Assembly (NCBI GenBank): GCA_002748415.1
Contig: PDSI01000105.1
Span: 1-48,956, forward strand
DNA: 48,956 nt
Source: Micrococcales bacterium
Lineage (GTDB): Bacteria > Actinomycetota > Actinomycetes > Actinomycetales > CAWJMD01
Direction of reading: 5' to 3'
The notes under the pieces are model-generated. The model did not search any database and was not told the DNA's origin. It worked only from the letters and a program-made list of their open reading frames with translations. The position numbers were made by a program, and so were the translations under genes. Shown here piece after piece: positions 7,901 through 16,559 of this stretch. The first letter of the stretch is position 1; every line of letters begins with the position of its first letter.

Positions 7901-8997
7901 ACGCCGAGGTCGCCCGCATCCTCAGTGGACGTCCGTTCCACAGCCTCGCCGACCTGTGGCACCGGGCCAGGCCGTCCCGGCCGATCGCCGAACGACTCGT
8001 CCTGGCCGGTGGGCTGGACAGCCTCTACGGCGTCGGTGCCACCAGTCCGGTTCCCGGCCGGCACCGGCTCACCCGGCGTGACCTGCTGCTGCACCTAGCC
8101 GACCTGGACACCTGGTCGGCGGCGACCGCCCGGGCAAACCGCGCGGGGCACGGCCGGACCCGGCCGGGCGCGGCCGGAGCCGGCAAGACCTCCGGCGCTG
8201 CCCCGGGCCAGGACCTCGGGCCGGTGGGACAACTGCTGTTGGACCTAGGGGACGCCCCCGACCACATCGAACCCAGCGGGTTGCCCGAGCTGACCCCGGC
8301 CGAACGGGTCGCCGCTGAACTGGAGATCCTCGGCCTGGATGTCAGCGCCCACATCATGCAGCACTACCGGCCCCTGTTCGCCGAACTCGGCATAACCCGG
8401 GCCAGGGACGTGCTCGCCCGCCGCAACCGGCAGGAGATCCTCGTCGCCGGGGTCAAGGTCGCCACCCAGACACCACCGGTACGGTCCGGGCGCCGGGTGG
8501 TGTTCCTTACCGTGGACGACTCCACCGGGCCGGTCGACGCCACCTTCTTCGAGGACGTCCAGGGGCCGTACGCGCATGTGGTGTTCGGGTCTTGGCTGTT
8601 GTTGGTGCGCGGGCAGGTGCGCCGTACCGGGCCACGGGGAGTCTCGCTGCGGGCCACCGGGGCCTGGGAACTCGGCAGCATCTGGCATGCCTGGTGCGAC
8701 GGTGGCACCGACGCGGTGCTGGACCTCCTGCACGCAGACCGGGTGATGCCAGCCGGAGCCCTGGCACCTGCCCGGACCGTCGCCGACGGCCGTGACGACG
8801 GCCCCTTCGGCGCGATGGTCGACCCGGCCGCCGCCGTGGAAGCCAACCGGGCCACGGCCAACCGGGCTCGCCGGCGGGTACTGGTGCACGCCAGCGGGTA
8901 TCGACAATCCCCGTACGCCGACATCCGCCCCCAGGGCGAGGACGTGCGCACATCCCGGAAACTGTGGCATGCCAGCCCCGGCAGCAGTGGGCGGTGA
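4948..8997 (+). CDS. dnaE2: DnaE-type DNA polymerase III alpha subunit, error-prone (DnaE2/ImuC-like)
   Basis: This is a 1349-residue C-family replicative-type DNA polymerase, a second copy beside the dnaE1 that begins at 48461. The PHP domain starts at about residue 11 (FTHLHVASGYSLRYGA...LALTDRDGLYGAVKF). The palm catalytic aspartates are D474 and D476 in PDIDIDVES, with GSGAGSLITYLLGI just before and the fingers region (FHEQVLRIFD, ELRRQMGSPDAHDR, KGFASFGFCKAHAAAFA) later. An OB-fold covers about 1160-1240 and the C-terminus ends in SRKLWHASPGS. A low-complexity insert with 18-bp repeats sits at residues 937-960. GTG codons at 4948, 4966 and 4975 are all possible starts. The genomic setting beside dinB, with no imuB visible, suggests translesion synthesis. 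Confidence 0.9.
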   Translation: MSAGYSVSTVEKFTHLHVASGYSLRYGASSPADLVQQASDAGMNALALTDRDGLYGAVKFVAAATRAGLSPILGVDLAVEPTGLIAGLPGWADPSVAAAASLARATPVRGGAVADRRLARITVLAHGTSCAATDAGHNGWPALCRLVTATHARGERGTPVASPADIAEHAMTPGGSTADPGQLTVLLGPDSEFGRAVLAHRDDLAQAVLAQWYGLLPLGSVVVEIVCHGGPSHTPASTAHAARMLGLARQAGIPTVLTNAVRYARRDGAVTVDVLDAVRRLVPLHQRHLDRTTAAGFLADTPSMIRVADAVARAAGAGLDTATDLLRETARVARRCRLDPSEDLGIGQVHLPEPDLVTGGLAHTHTEADAVLRARCQARVATRYPYAGDTAVRAVQDRLDNELRIVTTLGYATYFLTVAEVCDLIRDRGARVAARGSGAGSLITYLLGISGIDPIAHDLLMERFCHPLRAELPDIDIDVESERRTTIYQWIIDRFGTDRVSCVSMMDTYRIRHAVRDVGAALGLPPGEISAIAAAFPHIRARDVRNALAELPELAHSGLAVNGRPTPRLELLFDLVERLDALPRHIALHPCGVLLSNAQLGDRTPIERSFDGFPMSQFDKDDVEVLGLLKLDVLGIRMQSAMAYAVTEVARVEQVPAPDIDSIPLDDEPTLRLIRSTHTLGCFQIESPGQRELIGKFGPQDFADLAIDISLFRPGPVKTDMIAPFLRARQGWDTPQYLHPSLEPVLAETHGVVVFHEQVLRIFDTVTGCGLPRADELRRQMGSPDAHDRIEAWFTEAAAARGYSPADTARIWAVLKGFASFGFCKAHAAAFALPTYQSAWLKAHHPAAFFAGVLTHDPGMYPKRLILDDARNLGVTVLGLDVNASEATYRVEKVPTTYQDTDGAAYFAEAQPAEPEPEPHWGTNWNTGSADGETGGPGAGLQPGAGVQPGAGVQPGAGLRLDAWIPDARGYGIRIALTDVKGISDAEVARILSGRPFHSLADLWHRARPSRPIAERLVLAGGLDSLYGVGATSPVPGRHRLTRRDLLLHLADLDTWSAATARANRAGHGRTRPGAAGAGKTSGAAPGQDLGPVGQLLLDLGDAPDHIEPSGLPELTPAERVAAELEILGLDVSAHIMQHYRPLFAELGITRARDVLARRNRQEILVAGVKVATQTPPVRSGRRVVFLTVDDSTGPVDATFFEDVQGPYAHVVFGSWLLLVRGQVRRTGPRGVSLRATGAWELGSIWHAWCDGGTDAVLDLLHADRVMPAGALAPARTVADGRDDGPFGAMVDPAAAVEANRATANRARRRVLVHASGYRQSPYADIRPQGEDVRTSRKLWHASPGSSGR
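7756..7827 (+). repeat. 18-bp tandem repeat inside the dnaE2-like gene
   Basis: Four in-frame 18-base units begin at 7756, 7774, 7792 and 7810. The second and third are identical (CCGGGTGCCGGGGTTCAG) and the outer two diverge. They encode a Pro-Gly-Ala-Gly-rich linker between the fingers-containing region and the helix-hairpin-helix and OB part. Their length is likely to vary by slippage without breaking the frame. Confidence 0.85.
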
Positions 8998-9011
8998 CCT
9001 AGGGTGGCAGT

Positions 9012-9896
9012 GTGCTCGAACCCCTCACTCCCGTCACCGCAGCTGGCTCCGACAATGCCCGGTCCACCGCGCTCGAACGCCAGATCGACCTGCTCGTGCA
9101 GTCCTGCCAGGACGCCGTACGGCAGGCAGGTGACGCCGGTCAGGCCGGCGCGGTCCGGTTACGCGTGGTCGACCTCGGTGGGGGCACCGGGAGCCAGGCC
9201 GCAGGGCTGGCCAAGCAGGGGCACCACGTCACCGTCGTCGACCCCAGCCCGAACGCGCTGGCAGCGGTCTCCCGGCGGGCCGCCGAAGCCGGCCTGGACA
9301 CCCTGCACGCCGAACAGGGCGACGCGGAGAACCTGGCCGACCTGCTGGGCATCGGCACCGTCGACCTGGTGCTCTGCCACAACGTCCTCGAAGTGGTCGA
9401 TGACCCGGTGGTCGCCCTGGGCAGCGTGCGCCAGGTGTTGCGCGCGGACGCCCCGGTCACCACAGCACCAGGTCCGGCACCGCCCACCGGGGCGGCATCG
9501 TCGTCCTCGCCCGCGACACCCCCGCCGGTTAGCGGCCGGCTCAGTCTGCTGGTGGCCAACCGCAACGCAGCGATCGTGGCCAGGGTCGCCCGTGGAAACC
9601 TGCGGCAAGCCCACCAAATGGCTACCGACCCCTCCGGCAGCTGGGGCGCAGACGACCCGCTACGGCGGCGGTTTACCCCACTGGAGATGGCCGAACTGTT
9701 GGCCAAGACCGGTTTCGCCCAACGCAGCGTGCGCGGCATCCACACCCTCAGCGACCTGGCCCCGTACAACCCGGCCAGCGAGGACAGCCCCGACCCCGCC
9801 CTGCTGGAAGCCCTCGACGCATACGCCGCCAGCGAACCCGCTTTGCTGGACATCTCGCCCACCCTGCTTATCGACGCCGTGCCCATCCGCCCGTAG
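9012..9896 (+). CDS. Class I SAM-dependent methyltransferase
   Basis: The product is a 294-residue methyltransferase of the SmtA/CmoM-like group; its substrate is unknown. The SAM-binding motif I is VVDLGGGTGSQAAGLA at about residues 52-67, the acidic end of strand 2 is VTVVDPSPNAL, and DLVLCHNVLEVVDDP is motif IV. The SGRLSLLVANRNA strand leads into the C-terminal half. A Pro/Ser/Ala-rich insert of about 30 residues precedes that strand. The GTG at 9012 starts 14 bases after the polymerase stop, in keeping with a shared transcript. Standing between a DnaE2-type polymerase and DinB, it may act on tRNA or DNA, but this is a guess. Confidence 0.8.
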   Translation: MLEPLTPVTAAGSDNARSTALERQIDLLVQSCQDAVRQAGDAGQAGAVRLRVVDLGGGTGSQAAGLAKQGHHVTVVDPSPNALAAVSRRAAEAGLDTLHAEQGDAENLADLLGIGTVDLVLCHNVLEVVDDPVVALGSVRQVLRADAPVTTAPGPAPPTGAASSSSPATPPPVSGRLSLLVANRNAAIVARVARGNLRQAHQMATDPSGSWGADDPLRRRFTPLEMAELLAKTGFAQRSVRGIHTLSDLAPYNPASEDSPDPALLEALDAYAASEPALLDISPTLLIDAVPIRP

Positions 9897-9951
9897 CACC
9901 CGGCGGGGCGGAGCGGTGGGGTAGAAGAGCGGCGGGTGGAACGGAGTAGGA

Positions 9952-11190
9952 ATGAGCCGAAACCAGCTGAACCGCGGCGACACTCGCGCCGAGACCGCCG
10001 GGCTGACCGGCGACGACACCGGCTGCACCATCCTGCACGTCGACATGGACGCGTTCTACGCCTCCGTCGAACTCATCGACCGCCCGCATCTGCGCGACCA
10101 ACCCGTCATCGTCGGTGCCTGTGCCGGCCGCGGGGTCGTGCTGGCCGCCAACTACGCTGCCCGGGCCTTCGGGGTGCACTCCGCGATGCCGATGACCAGG
10201 GCCCGCCGGCTGTGCCCACGCGCACACGTCATCAGCCCCGACCACCGCCGCTACTCGGCGGTCTCCGCCGGGGTCATGCGCATTTTCCACAGCATCACCC
10301 CGCAGGTGGAAGCACTCAGCCTCGACGAAGCCTTCCTCGATGTCTCCGGCGCGCTGCGGCGGCTGGGCCCACCCACCAGGATCGCCACGATGATCCGTGA
10401 ACAGGTCGCCGCCGAGCAACGCATCACTTGCTCGGTCGGAGTGGCCGCCAGCAAGTTCGTGGCCAAACTCGCCTCCTCCCGTTGCAAACCCGACGGGCTC
10501 TTAGTCGTCCCGGCCGACCAGGTCATCGACTACCTGCACCCGTTGCCGGCCACCGCACTGTGGGGAGTCGGGGACAAAACCGCGGCCCAACTGGACCGGC
10601 TCGGCCTGCGCACCGTCGGCGACATTGCTCATCTGCCGCTGGACACCCTCACCCGCGCCCTGGGCAACGCCACCGGCCGGCACCTGTACGAGCTGGCCTG
10701 GGGCCGCGACCCGCGCCAGGTCACCACCACCCAGGCCGAGAAATCCATCGGTGCCGAGGAGACCTTCGGCACCGATGTCGATGACCCGGCCGTGGTTCTC
10801 CGCGAGGTCCTGCGGCTGGCGAACAAGACCGCCCGCCGGGCACGCAAGGCCGGACTGTGCGGACGCACCGTGGTGTTGAAGGTCCGGTTCGGTGACTTCA
10901 CCACCATCACCAGATCCAAGACCCTGCCCGAGGCCACCGACACCGGCCACCAGATCTACCAGGCCGCCCGTGGCCTGTGGGACGCCCTGCACCTGCAACG
11001 CGCCCGCATCCGGCTGGTCGGGATACGCATCGAAGGGCTCACCCCCGTCGGTCAGCAACCCCGGCAACTGGTCCTCGGTGAACGGGCCATCGGATGGCGG
11101 GAAGCAGAACAAGCCACCGACCGCGCTGCGCGCCGCTTCGGACCCGGCAGCGTCACCGCGGCCAACCTGCTAGCCGGGCCAGGTACCTGA
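9952..11190 (+). CDS. dinB: DNA polymerase IV, Y-family
   Basis: This is the error-prone polymerase that copies past damaged template bases. The 412-residue protein begins with about 25 poorly conserved residues, then HVDMDAFYASVE with metal-binding D31 and D33. SLDEAFLDV provides D125 and E126. The thumb region has helix-hairpin-helix sequence (LWGVGDKTAAQLDRLGLRTVGDIA) and the little finger follows (EKSIGAEETFGTD to IRIEGLTP). No obvious beta-clamp binding peptide is seen at the C-terminus, which ends ANLLAGPGT. The ATG at 9952 follows a GGAGTAGGA ribosome binding site. It is the last gene of the DUF6504-dinB set. Confidence 0.95.
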   Translation: MSRNQLNRGDTRAETAGLTGDDTGCTILHVDMDAFYASVELIDRPHLRDQPVIVGACAGRGVVLAANYAARAFGVHSAMPMTRARRLCPRAHVISPDHRRYSAVSAGVMRIFHSITPQVEALSLDEAFLDVSGALRRLGPPTRIATMIREQVAAEQRITCSVGVAASKFVAKLASSRCKPDGLLVVPADQVIDYLHPLPATALWGVGDKTAAQLDRLGLRTVGDIAHLPLDTLTRALGNATGRHLYELAWGRDPRQVTTTQAEKSIGAEETFGTDVDDPAVVLREVLRLANKTARRARKAGLCGRTVVLKVRFGDFTTITRSKTLPEATDTGHQIYQAARGLWDALHLQRARIRLVGIRIEGLTPVGQQPRQLVLGERAIGWREAEQATDRAARRFGPGSVTAANLLAGPGT

Positions 11191-11441
11191 ACACGCACAC
11201 CACGCGTGCCTGGAAACGCCCGTGAGGAGCACAAAAAGGTGACGATTCCGGCCCCATCCGTGTGTCTCGGGAACCCACGATGTCACTTGTGCGTCAGGAC
11301 TTACCGGGTACGGGTTTCGGTCCGGGCCGATGCCACTTATTCTGGTGACACCTATAGGCAATCACCGGCAGCCAGCTAGCGAAGCACCGGTGATCGGCGG
11401 GTCCATACATACTCGCCAACAACGGAGCGGAGGAGGCCACA

Positions 11442-11852
11442 GTGCCGCTGTCGGATCATGAGCAGCGCCTGCTGTCCGAGATGGAGCAACGGCTCCTCGA
11501 CGATGATCCGCGTTTCGCCACAGCGATGCGCGGGGCGAGTTCCGGTGGCCGCTCCAGGCAGCGGCTCATCCTCGGCGGTGCCCTCGTCGCCGTCGGGCTT
11601 CTGATCATGCTCGCGTCCTTGTACAACCAGTTCATTCTCGGGGCCGTCGTCGGCTTCGCGGTCATGCTCGGCGGGGCCAGCTGGGCGCTCGCTGCACCGA
11701 AGAAGCCCGCCGGTCCCGAAGGCGTCGTCGGTCCAGGAGGTGCCGTCAAGCCGCGGGCTGTCAAAACTGAACGGGCCAAGGGTGGGGCGGGCACCTTCAT
11801 GCAGCGGATGGAAAGCCGCTGGGAGAAGCGCCGCGAAGAGGGCGACCGCTGA
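11442..11852 (+). CDS. DUF3040 membrane protein
   Basis: The product is a 136-residue actinobacterial DUF3040 protein of unknown function. The characteristic N-terminus MPLSDHEQRLLSEMEQRLLDDDPRFA is complete. It is followed by two membrane segments (LILGGALVAVGLLIMLASL and FILGAVVGFAVMLGGASWAL) and a basic cytoplasmic tail. The GTG start at 11442 has a strong GGAGGAGG ribosome binding site. The 251-base gap upstream contains an 8-bp inverted repeat (11361-11368 with 11387-11394), so it probably has its own promoter. It converges on the transglutaminase gene, and a 14-base repeat (GATCACCTAACGCC) occurs twice between them, at 11897 and 11938. Confidence 0.9.
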   Translation: MPLSDHEQRLLSEMEQRLLDDDPRFATAMRGASSGGRSRQRLILGGALVAVGLLIMLASLYNQFILGAVVGFAVMLGGASWALAAPKKPAGPEGVVGPGGAVKPRAVKTERAKGGAGTFMQRMESRWEKRREEGDR

Positions 11853-11943
11853 GGCGATTCGCTCGTGCGCGCAGTGCCGCGCGCCCCGGCCGGTTCGATC
11901 ACCTAACGCCGGCTCGATCACCCGGCACCAACACCTAGATCAC

Positions 11944-14169
11944 CTAACGCCACCACCCACTCGGCCACCAGCTGGCAACTATCTGCTGCCACGTGCTCCG
12001 TTCGGCTGCCACCTCGGCCACCACGGTCTCCACGTCCTTGCGCGCCCGGTCCCGATCCCGGAGCGTCGTCGCGGTTCCCGCCCGCGGGCGCGGGGCATAG
12101 CGTGCTGCGGTGATCGCCTCTGCTCGCCTGGCCACCGCCGAGCGGGCTCCGGTGGTGCGGACCTCGTCGCGCAGGTGATCCGCTCGGGCCTGCACCGTGG
12201 CCGATGATGCCCACCGCACCCCGAGATCTCCCACCCGGTCCTGCAGGTCCGTCCATGCCACCTCGGCCACCGTTGCCGATGTCGCCGCCCCGGCCCAGCG
12301 CCGGCGCCGCCGCACCGTCACCACGAGCCTGGGCACCCCTGCCACGATGCCCACGACGACGACCGCCAGCAGCACCCACCGCCACCGGCCAGACCTCGCA
12401 TCCGCGTCTGCCTGCCGGCCGGCCTGGTCCGGCGGCTGTTGCTGCGCCGCTGCCGGCGTCGGGTCGGCCTGCTGGGCCTGCGGCGTCGGCTGGGCTGTCG
12501 GCGTCGCTCCGGCTGACGGCTCGGTGCCCGGCGGTGCGACACCCGATCGGGCCCCTGGCGTGGGCTCGAACCGAACCCACCCTGCGTCGCGCAGGTACAG
12601 CTCCGGCCACGCGTGGGCGTCCCGCTCGCTCACCTCCCACACTTCGACCTGCTGCCCGTCCGTGCTCTCTTGCCCGCCGACCCGCTCGCCGGGCAGCACC
12701 CCCACAGCGACCCGGGCCGGGATACCCAACGTGCGGGCCATCACGGTCATCGCCGTCGCATAGTGCACGCAGTACCCGCTGCGCCGGCTCAGGAAGTCCT
12801 GCATCGCCGATGGGCCGGTCTGCTGCGGAACGTCCAAGGTGTAGGTGAAACCGCCGCTGGTGCGGAAGAAGGACTGCAACCGCTGCGCCTGCTGCAGCGG
12901 GGTGCCCTGACCGGCCACTGCGACCGCCTGGTCGGCCAGCGCCTGGGAGCCGTCCGGCACCGCCAGCCAGCGAGGGTCGACATCGTCGAACGGGGCGGAG
13001 CCGAAGCTGCCGTCGGGCACCGGCTGATAGTGGCGTACCGAATATGAGGTGTCCTCGCCGGTCGGTTCGTCGGAACGCACGGAGGCCGTCAGCGGCTCAT
13101 AGGACCAGCCGGCGATCCGCACCACGTGCGCCGGTGCCGGGTACGGCAGCGACCGTTGCCGCAGGCCGGTGATCTCCACCACGGTCTCCACCGGTTCCGC
13201 GCCGGCCGGGTGCTTCTGGTCCAGCCGCAACGTCGCTTCTGGCTCGCCGGCCGCCGCCTCCTGCCCCACCACCTGCCAGGTATCGGTATCGAAAGCGTCG
13301 ACGGTGAACACCCGCATCGGTTGCGGGTCGGGTGCCGATGTGCTGTACCGCAGCAGCGAGGTGTCCGAGCGGCTGGTCAGGTCCCGGTGCAGGTCCAGGT
13401 CCGGACTCAAGGCGGTGGAGGACCCGCCGAGTCTGCCGCCGCCGGGGTCGCGTAGCCGTTGCACCAGCCCGCCACTGAGCCCGGGCAGGCTGGTGGAGAC
13501 CACCAATGCCGTGACCACGGCAGCCGACCCGATCCCCAGCGCCCGCCACGGTGGTACCCCCGGACCGTGGTCCACCCGCCGGCCCCGGTCTGCCAACCAG
13601 TCGTCGGCGCCCAACAGCAGCAGTACCACCAGCCCGGCTGCCGCCGCCAGGAAGTGCGGCAACGGAAGCCCGTCGTGCAAGGTCGACGCCGGCACGGCGA
13701 ACATCGCCAACAGCGGTAGCGCAGCGCCCGCGGGATGCCCGGTGGCCGTCCCGGCCGCGTCGGCCAACAACCACAACACCACCAGGCTCACCGTCATCAC
13801 CATCAGCAGGGCCGGTTCCGCCGGCACCGGGGCGACGGCCACGTTGGCCTGCTGCAACCCGGCCTGCCAGCGCTCGACGAAGCCTGCCAGCCACTGCCGG
13901 GTCGGGATCACCAGCAGCGCCCCGGACGAGTTCGTCGCGGTCGCGGTCAGACCGCCGATCAACGTCAGCCCCGCGGTCACGGTGCCCACGGCCGGTTCGG
14001 CGGCCGGCCACCAGCGCTTGGCCACCATGTCGGCTGCCGCCGCCGTGACCGCGGCCAGGAGGATCAGGCACAGCACGCTCACCCACCAGGACGATGTGGC
14101 GGTCAACGGCCACCAGGTCACCGACACCAGGATCGCGGCCAGCGCGACACCCGCTCGATTGGCCAGCAT
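11944..14169 (-). CDS. TgpA-type membrane transglutaminase-like protein
   Basis: This is a 741-residue membrane protein with an external transglutaminase-like cysteine protease fold. Five to six hydrophobic segments fill about the first 220 residues (for example VLCLILLAAVTAAAADMV and FLAAAAGLVVLLLLG). The catalytic triad region is present: Cys in RSGYCVHYATAMTVMAR, His in SERDAHAWPELY, and the acidic part in GWVRFEPTPG. A Pro/Gln/Thr-rich linker and another membrane segment (WVLLAVVVVGIVAGVPRLV) follow. The start at 14169 overlaps the DUF58 stop by ATGA, which argues against longer frames upstream. It forms one operon with DUF58 and MoxR; this trio is common in actinobacteria, and its target is not known. 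Confidence 0.88.
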   Translation of the reverse strand: MLANRAGVALAAILVSVTWWPLTATSSWWVSVLCLILLAAVTAAAADMVAKRWWPAAEPAVGTVTAGLTLIGGLTATATNSSGALLVIPTRQWLAGFVERWQAGLQQANVAVAPVPAEPALLMVMTVSLVVLWLLADAAGTATGHPAGAALPLLAMFAVPASTLHDGLPLPHFLAAAAGLVVLLLLGADDWLADRGRRVDHGPGVPPWRALGIGSAAVVTALVVSTSLPGLSGGLVQRLRDPGGGRLGGSSTALSPDLDLHRDLTSRSDTSLLRYSTSAPDPQPMRVFTVDAFDTDTWQVVGQEAAAGEPEATLRLDQKHPAGAEPVETVVEITGLRQRSLPYPAPAHVVRIAGWSYEPLTASVRSDEPTGEDTSYSVRHYQPVPDGSFGSAPFDDVDPRWLAVPDGSQALADQAVAVAGQGTPLQQAQRLQSFFRTSGGFTYTLDVPQQTGPSAMQDFLSRRSGYCVHYATAMTVMARTLGIPARVAVGVLPGERVGGQESTDGQQVEVWEVSERDAHAWPELYLRDAGWVRFEPTPGARSGVAPPGTEPSAGATPTAQPTPQAQQADPTPAAAQQQPPDQAGRQADADARSGRWRWVLLAVVVVGIVAGVPRLVVTVRRRRRWAGAATSATVAEVAWTDLQDRVGDLGVRWASSATVQARADHLRDEVRTTGARSAVARRAEAITAARYAPRPRAGTATTLRDRDRARKDVETVVAEVAAERSTWQQIVASWWPSGWWR

Positions 14170-15467
14170 CAGGCTCCGCTCCCGGCAGCGGTTGCCCCCA
14201 TCGTGCGGCCGCCCGCCCGGGTGACGGCGTCCCGCCACGCCTGTGCCACGCTCACGTGGTAACCCACCGGCACGGTCAGCCAGCCGTAGCTCTCCAGCGT
14301 TGTCAGCGTCCGGGCGAAGTCCGCGCCGGCGCCTGCTCGCCGCCCGGAACCCCACTGACCGGTGTCCAAGCACCACGCGGTGGACCGCTGCGCCAGGTGT
14401 CCCAGACCCGCGAGCGTGTCCAGCGCTGCCCCGGATACCTCGCCCAGGAATGCCAAGACCGCACCCTGGTCGCCACGATGGCCCAGGTCAGTGTGCCGCA
14501 CCGCATCGGCCAGCGCGTCCGGCCCACCGGCCTGCGCGCTCGCCAGCGCCAGCAGCTGCTCGTCCAGCCCGGTCACGTCACCACCCGGCAGGGCGAGCCG
14601 GACCCGGTAGTCCAGGCCGGCCAGGTGTACGCATGCGGATGCGGCGGCGCTCAGCGCCCATTCCAGCGAGGAGGTCAACCCGCGGCCGGCGTGCGCACCG
14701 GCCCGCAGATCCACCACGATGCTGGCTCGCCGGTGCAGCGGTTGCTCGTCGGTGCGCACCATCAGTTCGCCGTGCCGGGCGCTGCTGCGCCAGTGCACCC
14801 GGCGCAGCTCGTCGCCGTGTCGGTATTCCCGCACCGACAGGTCGTGCTCGCCTGCGGCCGCGGTCATGCCGACGCTGGCTTCGCCGACCCCCATCGCGTG
14901 GGTCGTTCCCACCTCCGCATCCAGGTCGATCACCTGCGGATAGACGATCAGTTCGTCGGCGTCCCCGAACGTCCGGGTGGACACCACCATCCGAAAGGGA
15001 TCGGCTAGACCGGCATCCAGTGGCCCCACCAGCCAGCGGCCCCGGGCCTGGGTCCGGATCGAGTAGGTGACCGCCCGGGTCCCACCCCGCGCCAGCCGGC
15101 CGATGCTGAATGGCGGAGCCGGGCTCAGCGGCGGTACGGTGCGGTCCCTGGCCAGCCAGGGCCCCGATCCACCGATGTCTCGCAAGCCGTTGCCCCACCG
15201 GGCTATCTCCAACCGCACCGTGACGGTGTGCCCGGGCTGCACCCTGGCCGGGGACACCTGCCGGCGCACCCGTAGCCGGGCGGGCAGCAGCGCCGTCACC
15301 GGCCAAGCCAGCACCGCCAAGGCCAGCACCAGCACCGACAGCCGCACCAGGTCACGTTGGCCGAGCGCCAACCCGCACACCAGCACACTCAGCCCGGCCG
15401 CCGCGAACGCGCGGCCGCGCAGGGTCAGCTGGGTACGGGGGTGCCGCCACCGCCCCGACCCGGACAT
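14169..15467 (-). CDS. DUF58 domain protein
   Basis: The 432-residue product belongs to the DUF58 family, usually coupled to MoxR ATPases. Two membrane segments lie near the N-terminus (AFAAAGLSVLVCGLALG and LSVLVLALAVLAWPVTALLP). The family core SVREYRHGDELRRVHWRSSARHGELMVRTDE is clear at about residues 210-240. It is followed by a von Willebrand A-like region beginning IVVDLRAGAH. Start and stop overlap its neighbours on both sides (TGA/ATG overlap with MoxR and ATGA with the transglutaminase), so all three are probably translated together. The role is likely assembly or activation of a membrane complex with MoxR, by family analogy. Confidence 0.92.
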   Translation of the reverse strand: MSGSGRWRHPRTQLTLRGRAFAAAGLSVLVCGLALGQRDLVRLSVLVLALAVLAWPVTALLPARLRVRRQVSPARVQPGHTVTVRLEIARWGNGLRDIGGSGPWLARDRTVPPLSPAPPFSIGRLARGGTRAVTYSIRTQARGRWLVGPLDAGLADPFRMVVSTRTFGDADELIVYPQVIDLDAEVGTTHAMGVGEASVGMTAAAGEHDLSVREYRHGDELRRVHWRSSARHGELMVRTDEQPLHRRASIVVDLRAGAHAGRGLTSSLEWALSAAASACVHLAGLDYRVRLALPGGDVTGLDEQLLALASAQAGGPDALADAVRHTDLGHRGDQGAVLAFLGEVSGAALDTLAGLGHLAQRSTAWCLDTGQWGSGRRAGAGADFARTLTTLESYGWLTVPVGYHVSVAQAWRDAVTRAGGRTMGATAAGSGA

Positions 15468-16459
15468 CAGTAGCGCCCGGGGCGGGAGAAGCCGACAGGT
15501 TGGCGGGCCACCGCCTCGTCGATCACGGCGGGCGCGGCCTGCCCCTCCCGTAGCGCTTGCACGGACAACAACAACCGATGCGCCAGCACCGGCCGGGCCA
15601 GCGCCTGTACGTCATCGGGCCACACGTGGTCCCGCCCGCACATGGCGGCCCTGGCCTGGGCCGCCCGGAGCAGATGCAGGCTGGCCCGGGGGCTCGCGCC
15701 CAACCGCACGTGCGGGTGCTCGCGAGTGCTGCGGGTCAGCCCGATGATGTAGCGGCTGACCTCCTCGGCGACGTAGACGTGACGAACCGCGGTGATTGCC
15801 TGTCGCAACGTCTGCCGGTCACAGACCGGGCCCAGATCCTGCAACGGATCGCGACCGTGCCGGTCGCGTAGCATACTCAATTCGGCGTCGTCGCAGGGAT
15901 AGCCCAGCGAAAGGCGCATCAGGAACCGGTCGCGCTGTGCCTCGGGCAGCGGATAGGTACCGTCCATCTCCACCGGGTTCTGGGTAGCGATGAGCATGAA
16001 CGGATCGGCCAGCGCGTAGGTGACCCCGTCTACGGTCACCTGCCCCTCCGCCAGGCACTCCAGCACTGCGGACTGGGTTTTGGGAGAGGCCCGGTTGATT
16101 TCGTCGCCCAACAGCACGGTGGTGAACACCGGACCCGGCTTGAACTCGAACTCCCGGGTGCTCTGGTTGTAGATGCTGACCCCGGTGATGTCACTGGGCA
16201 ACAGGTCGGGGGTGAACTGTACCCGTCGCGTGTCACCGCCGACGGCCTTTGCCAATGCCTTGGCCAGCACGGTCTTGCCCACCCCCGGCACGTCCTCGAT
16301 CAGGAGATGCCCCTGCGCCAGCAACACCATGACTGCGCAATCGATGACCTCTTGTTTGCCTGAGATCACCGACCCGATAGCCGTCCTCAGCTGCTCCGCA
16401 AGCTCCACCACCTGAACCCCGCCCACCACCGGCGCTTCGGCCACCTGTTCCTCCCTCAC
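15467..16459 (-). CDS. MoxR-family AAA ATPase
   Basis: This is a 330-residue AAA+ ATPase with chaperone-like roles in its family. Walker A is GVGKT at residues 59-63 within LIEDVPGVGKTVLAKAL. Walker B is LLGDE with D119 and E120, followed by INRASPKTQSAVLE. Sensor 1 lies in LIATQNPVEMDGTYPLPEAQRDRF and the lid domain contains RLGASPRASLHLLRAAQA. The start at 16459 diverges from mraZ across a 200-base spacer. It leads the MoxR-DUF58-transglutaminase operon on the minus strand. Confidence 0.95.
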   Translation of the reverse strand: MREEQVAEAPVVGGVQVVELAEQLRTAIGSVISGKQEVIDCAVMVLLAQGHLLIEDVPGVGKTVLAKALAKAVGGDTRRVQFTPDLLPSDITGVSIYNQSTREFEFKPGPVFTTVLLGDEINRASPKTQSAVLECLAEGQVTVDGVTYALADPFMLIATQNPVEMDGTYPLPEAQRDRFLMRLSLGYPCDDAELSMLRDRHGRDPLQDLGPVCDRQTLRQAITAVRHVYVAEEVSRYIIGLTRSTREHPHVRLGASPRASLHLLRAAQARAAMCGRDHVWPDDVQALARPVLAHRLLLSVQALREGQAAPAVIDEAVARQPVGFSRPGRY

Positions 16460-16559
16460 GTTCTTGTTCGCAGCACTGACGGTACGTCAGGTCGGTGGGT
16501 CTCGTCCGCAGCCCTCCAGGGTTCATTGGATGAGCCGAATGGGCTCAGGGCGCGAAATG

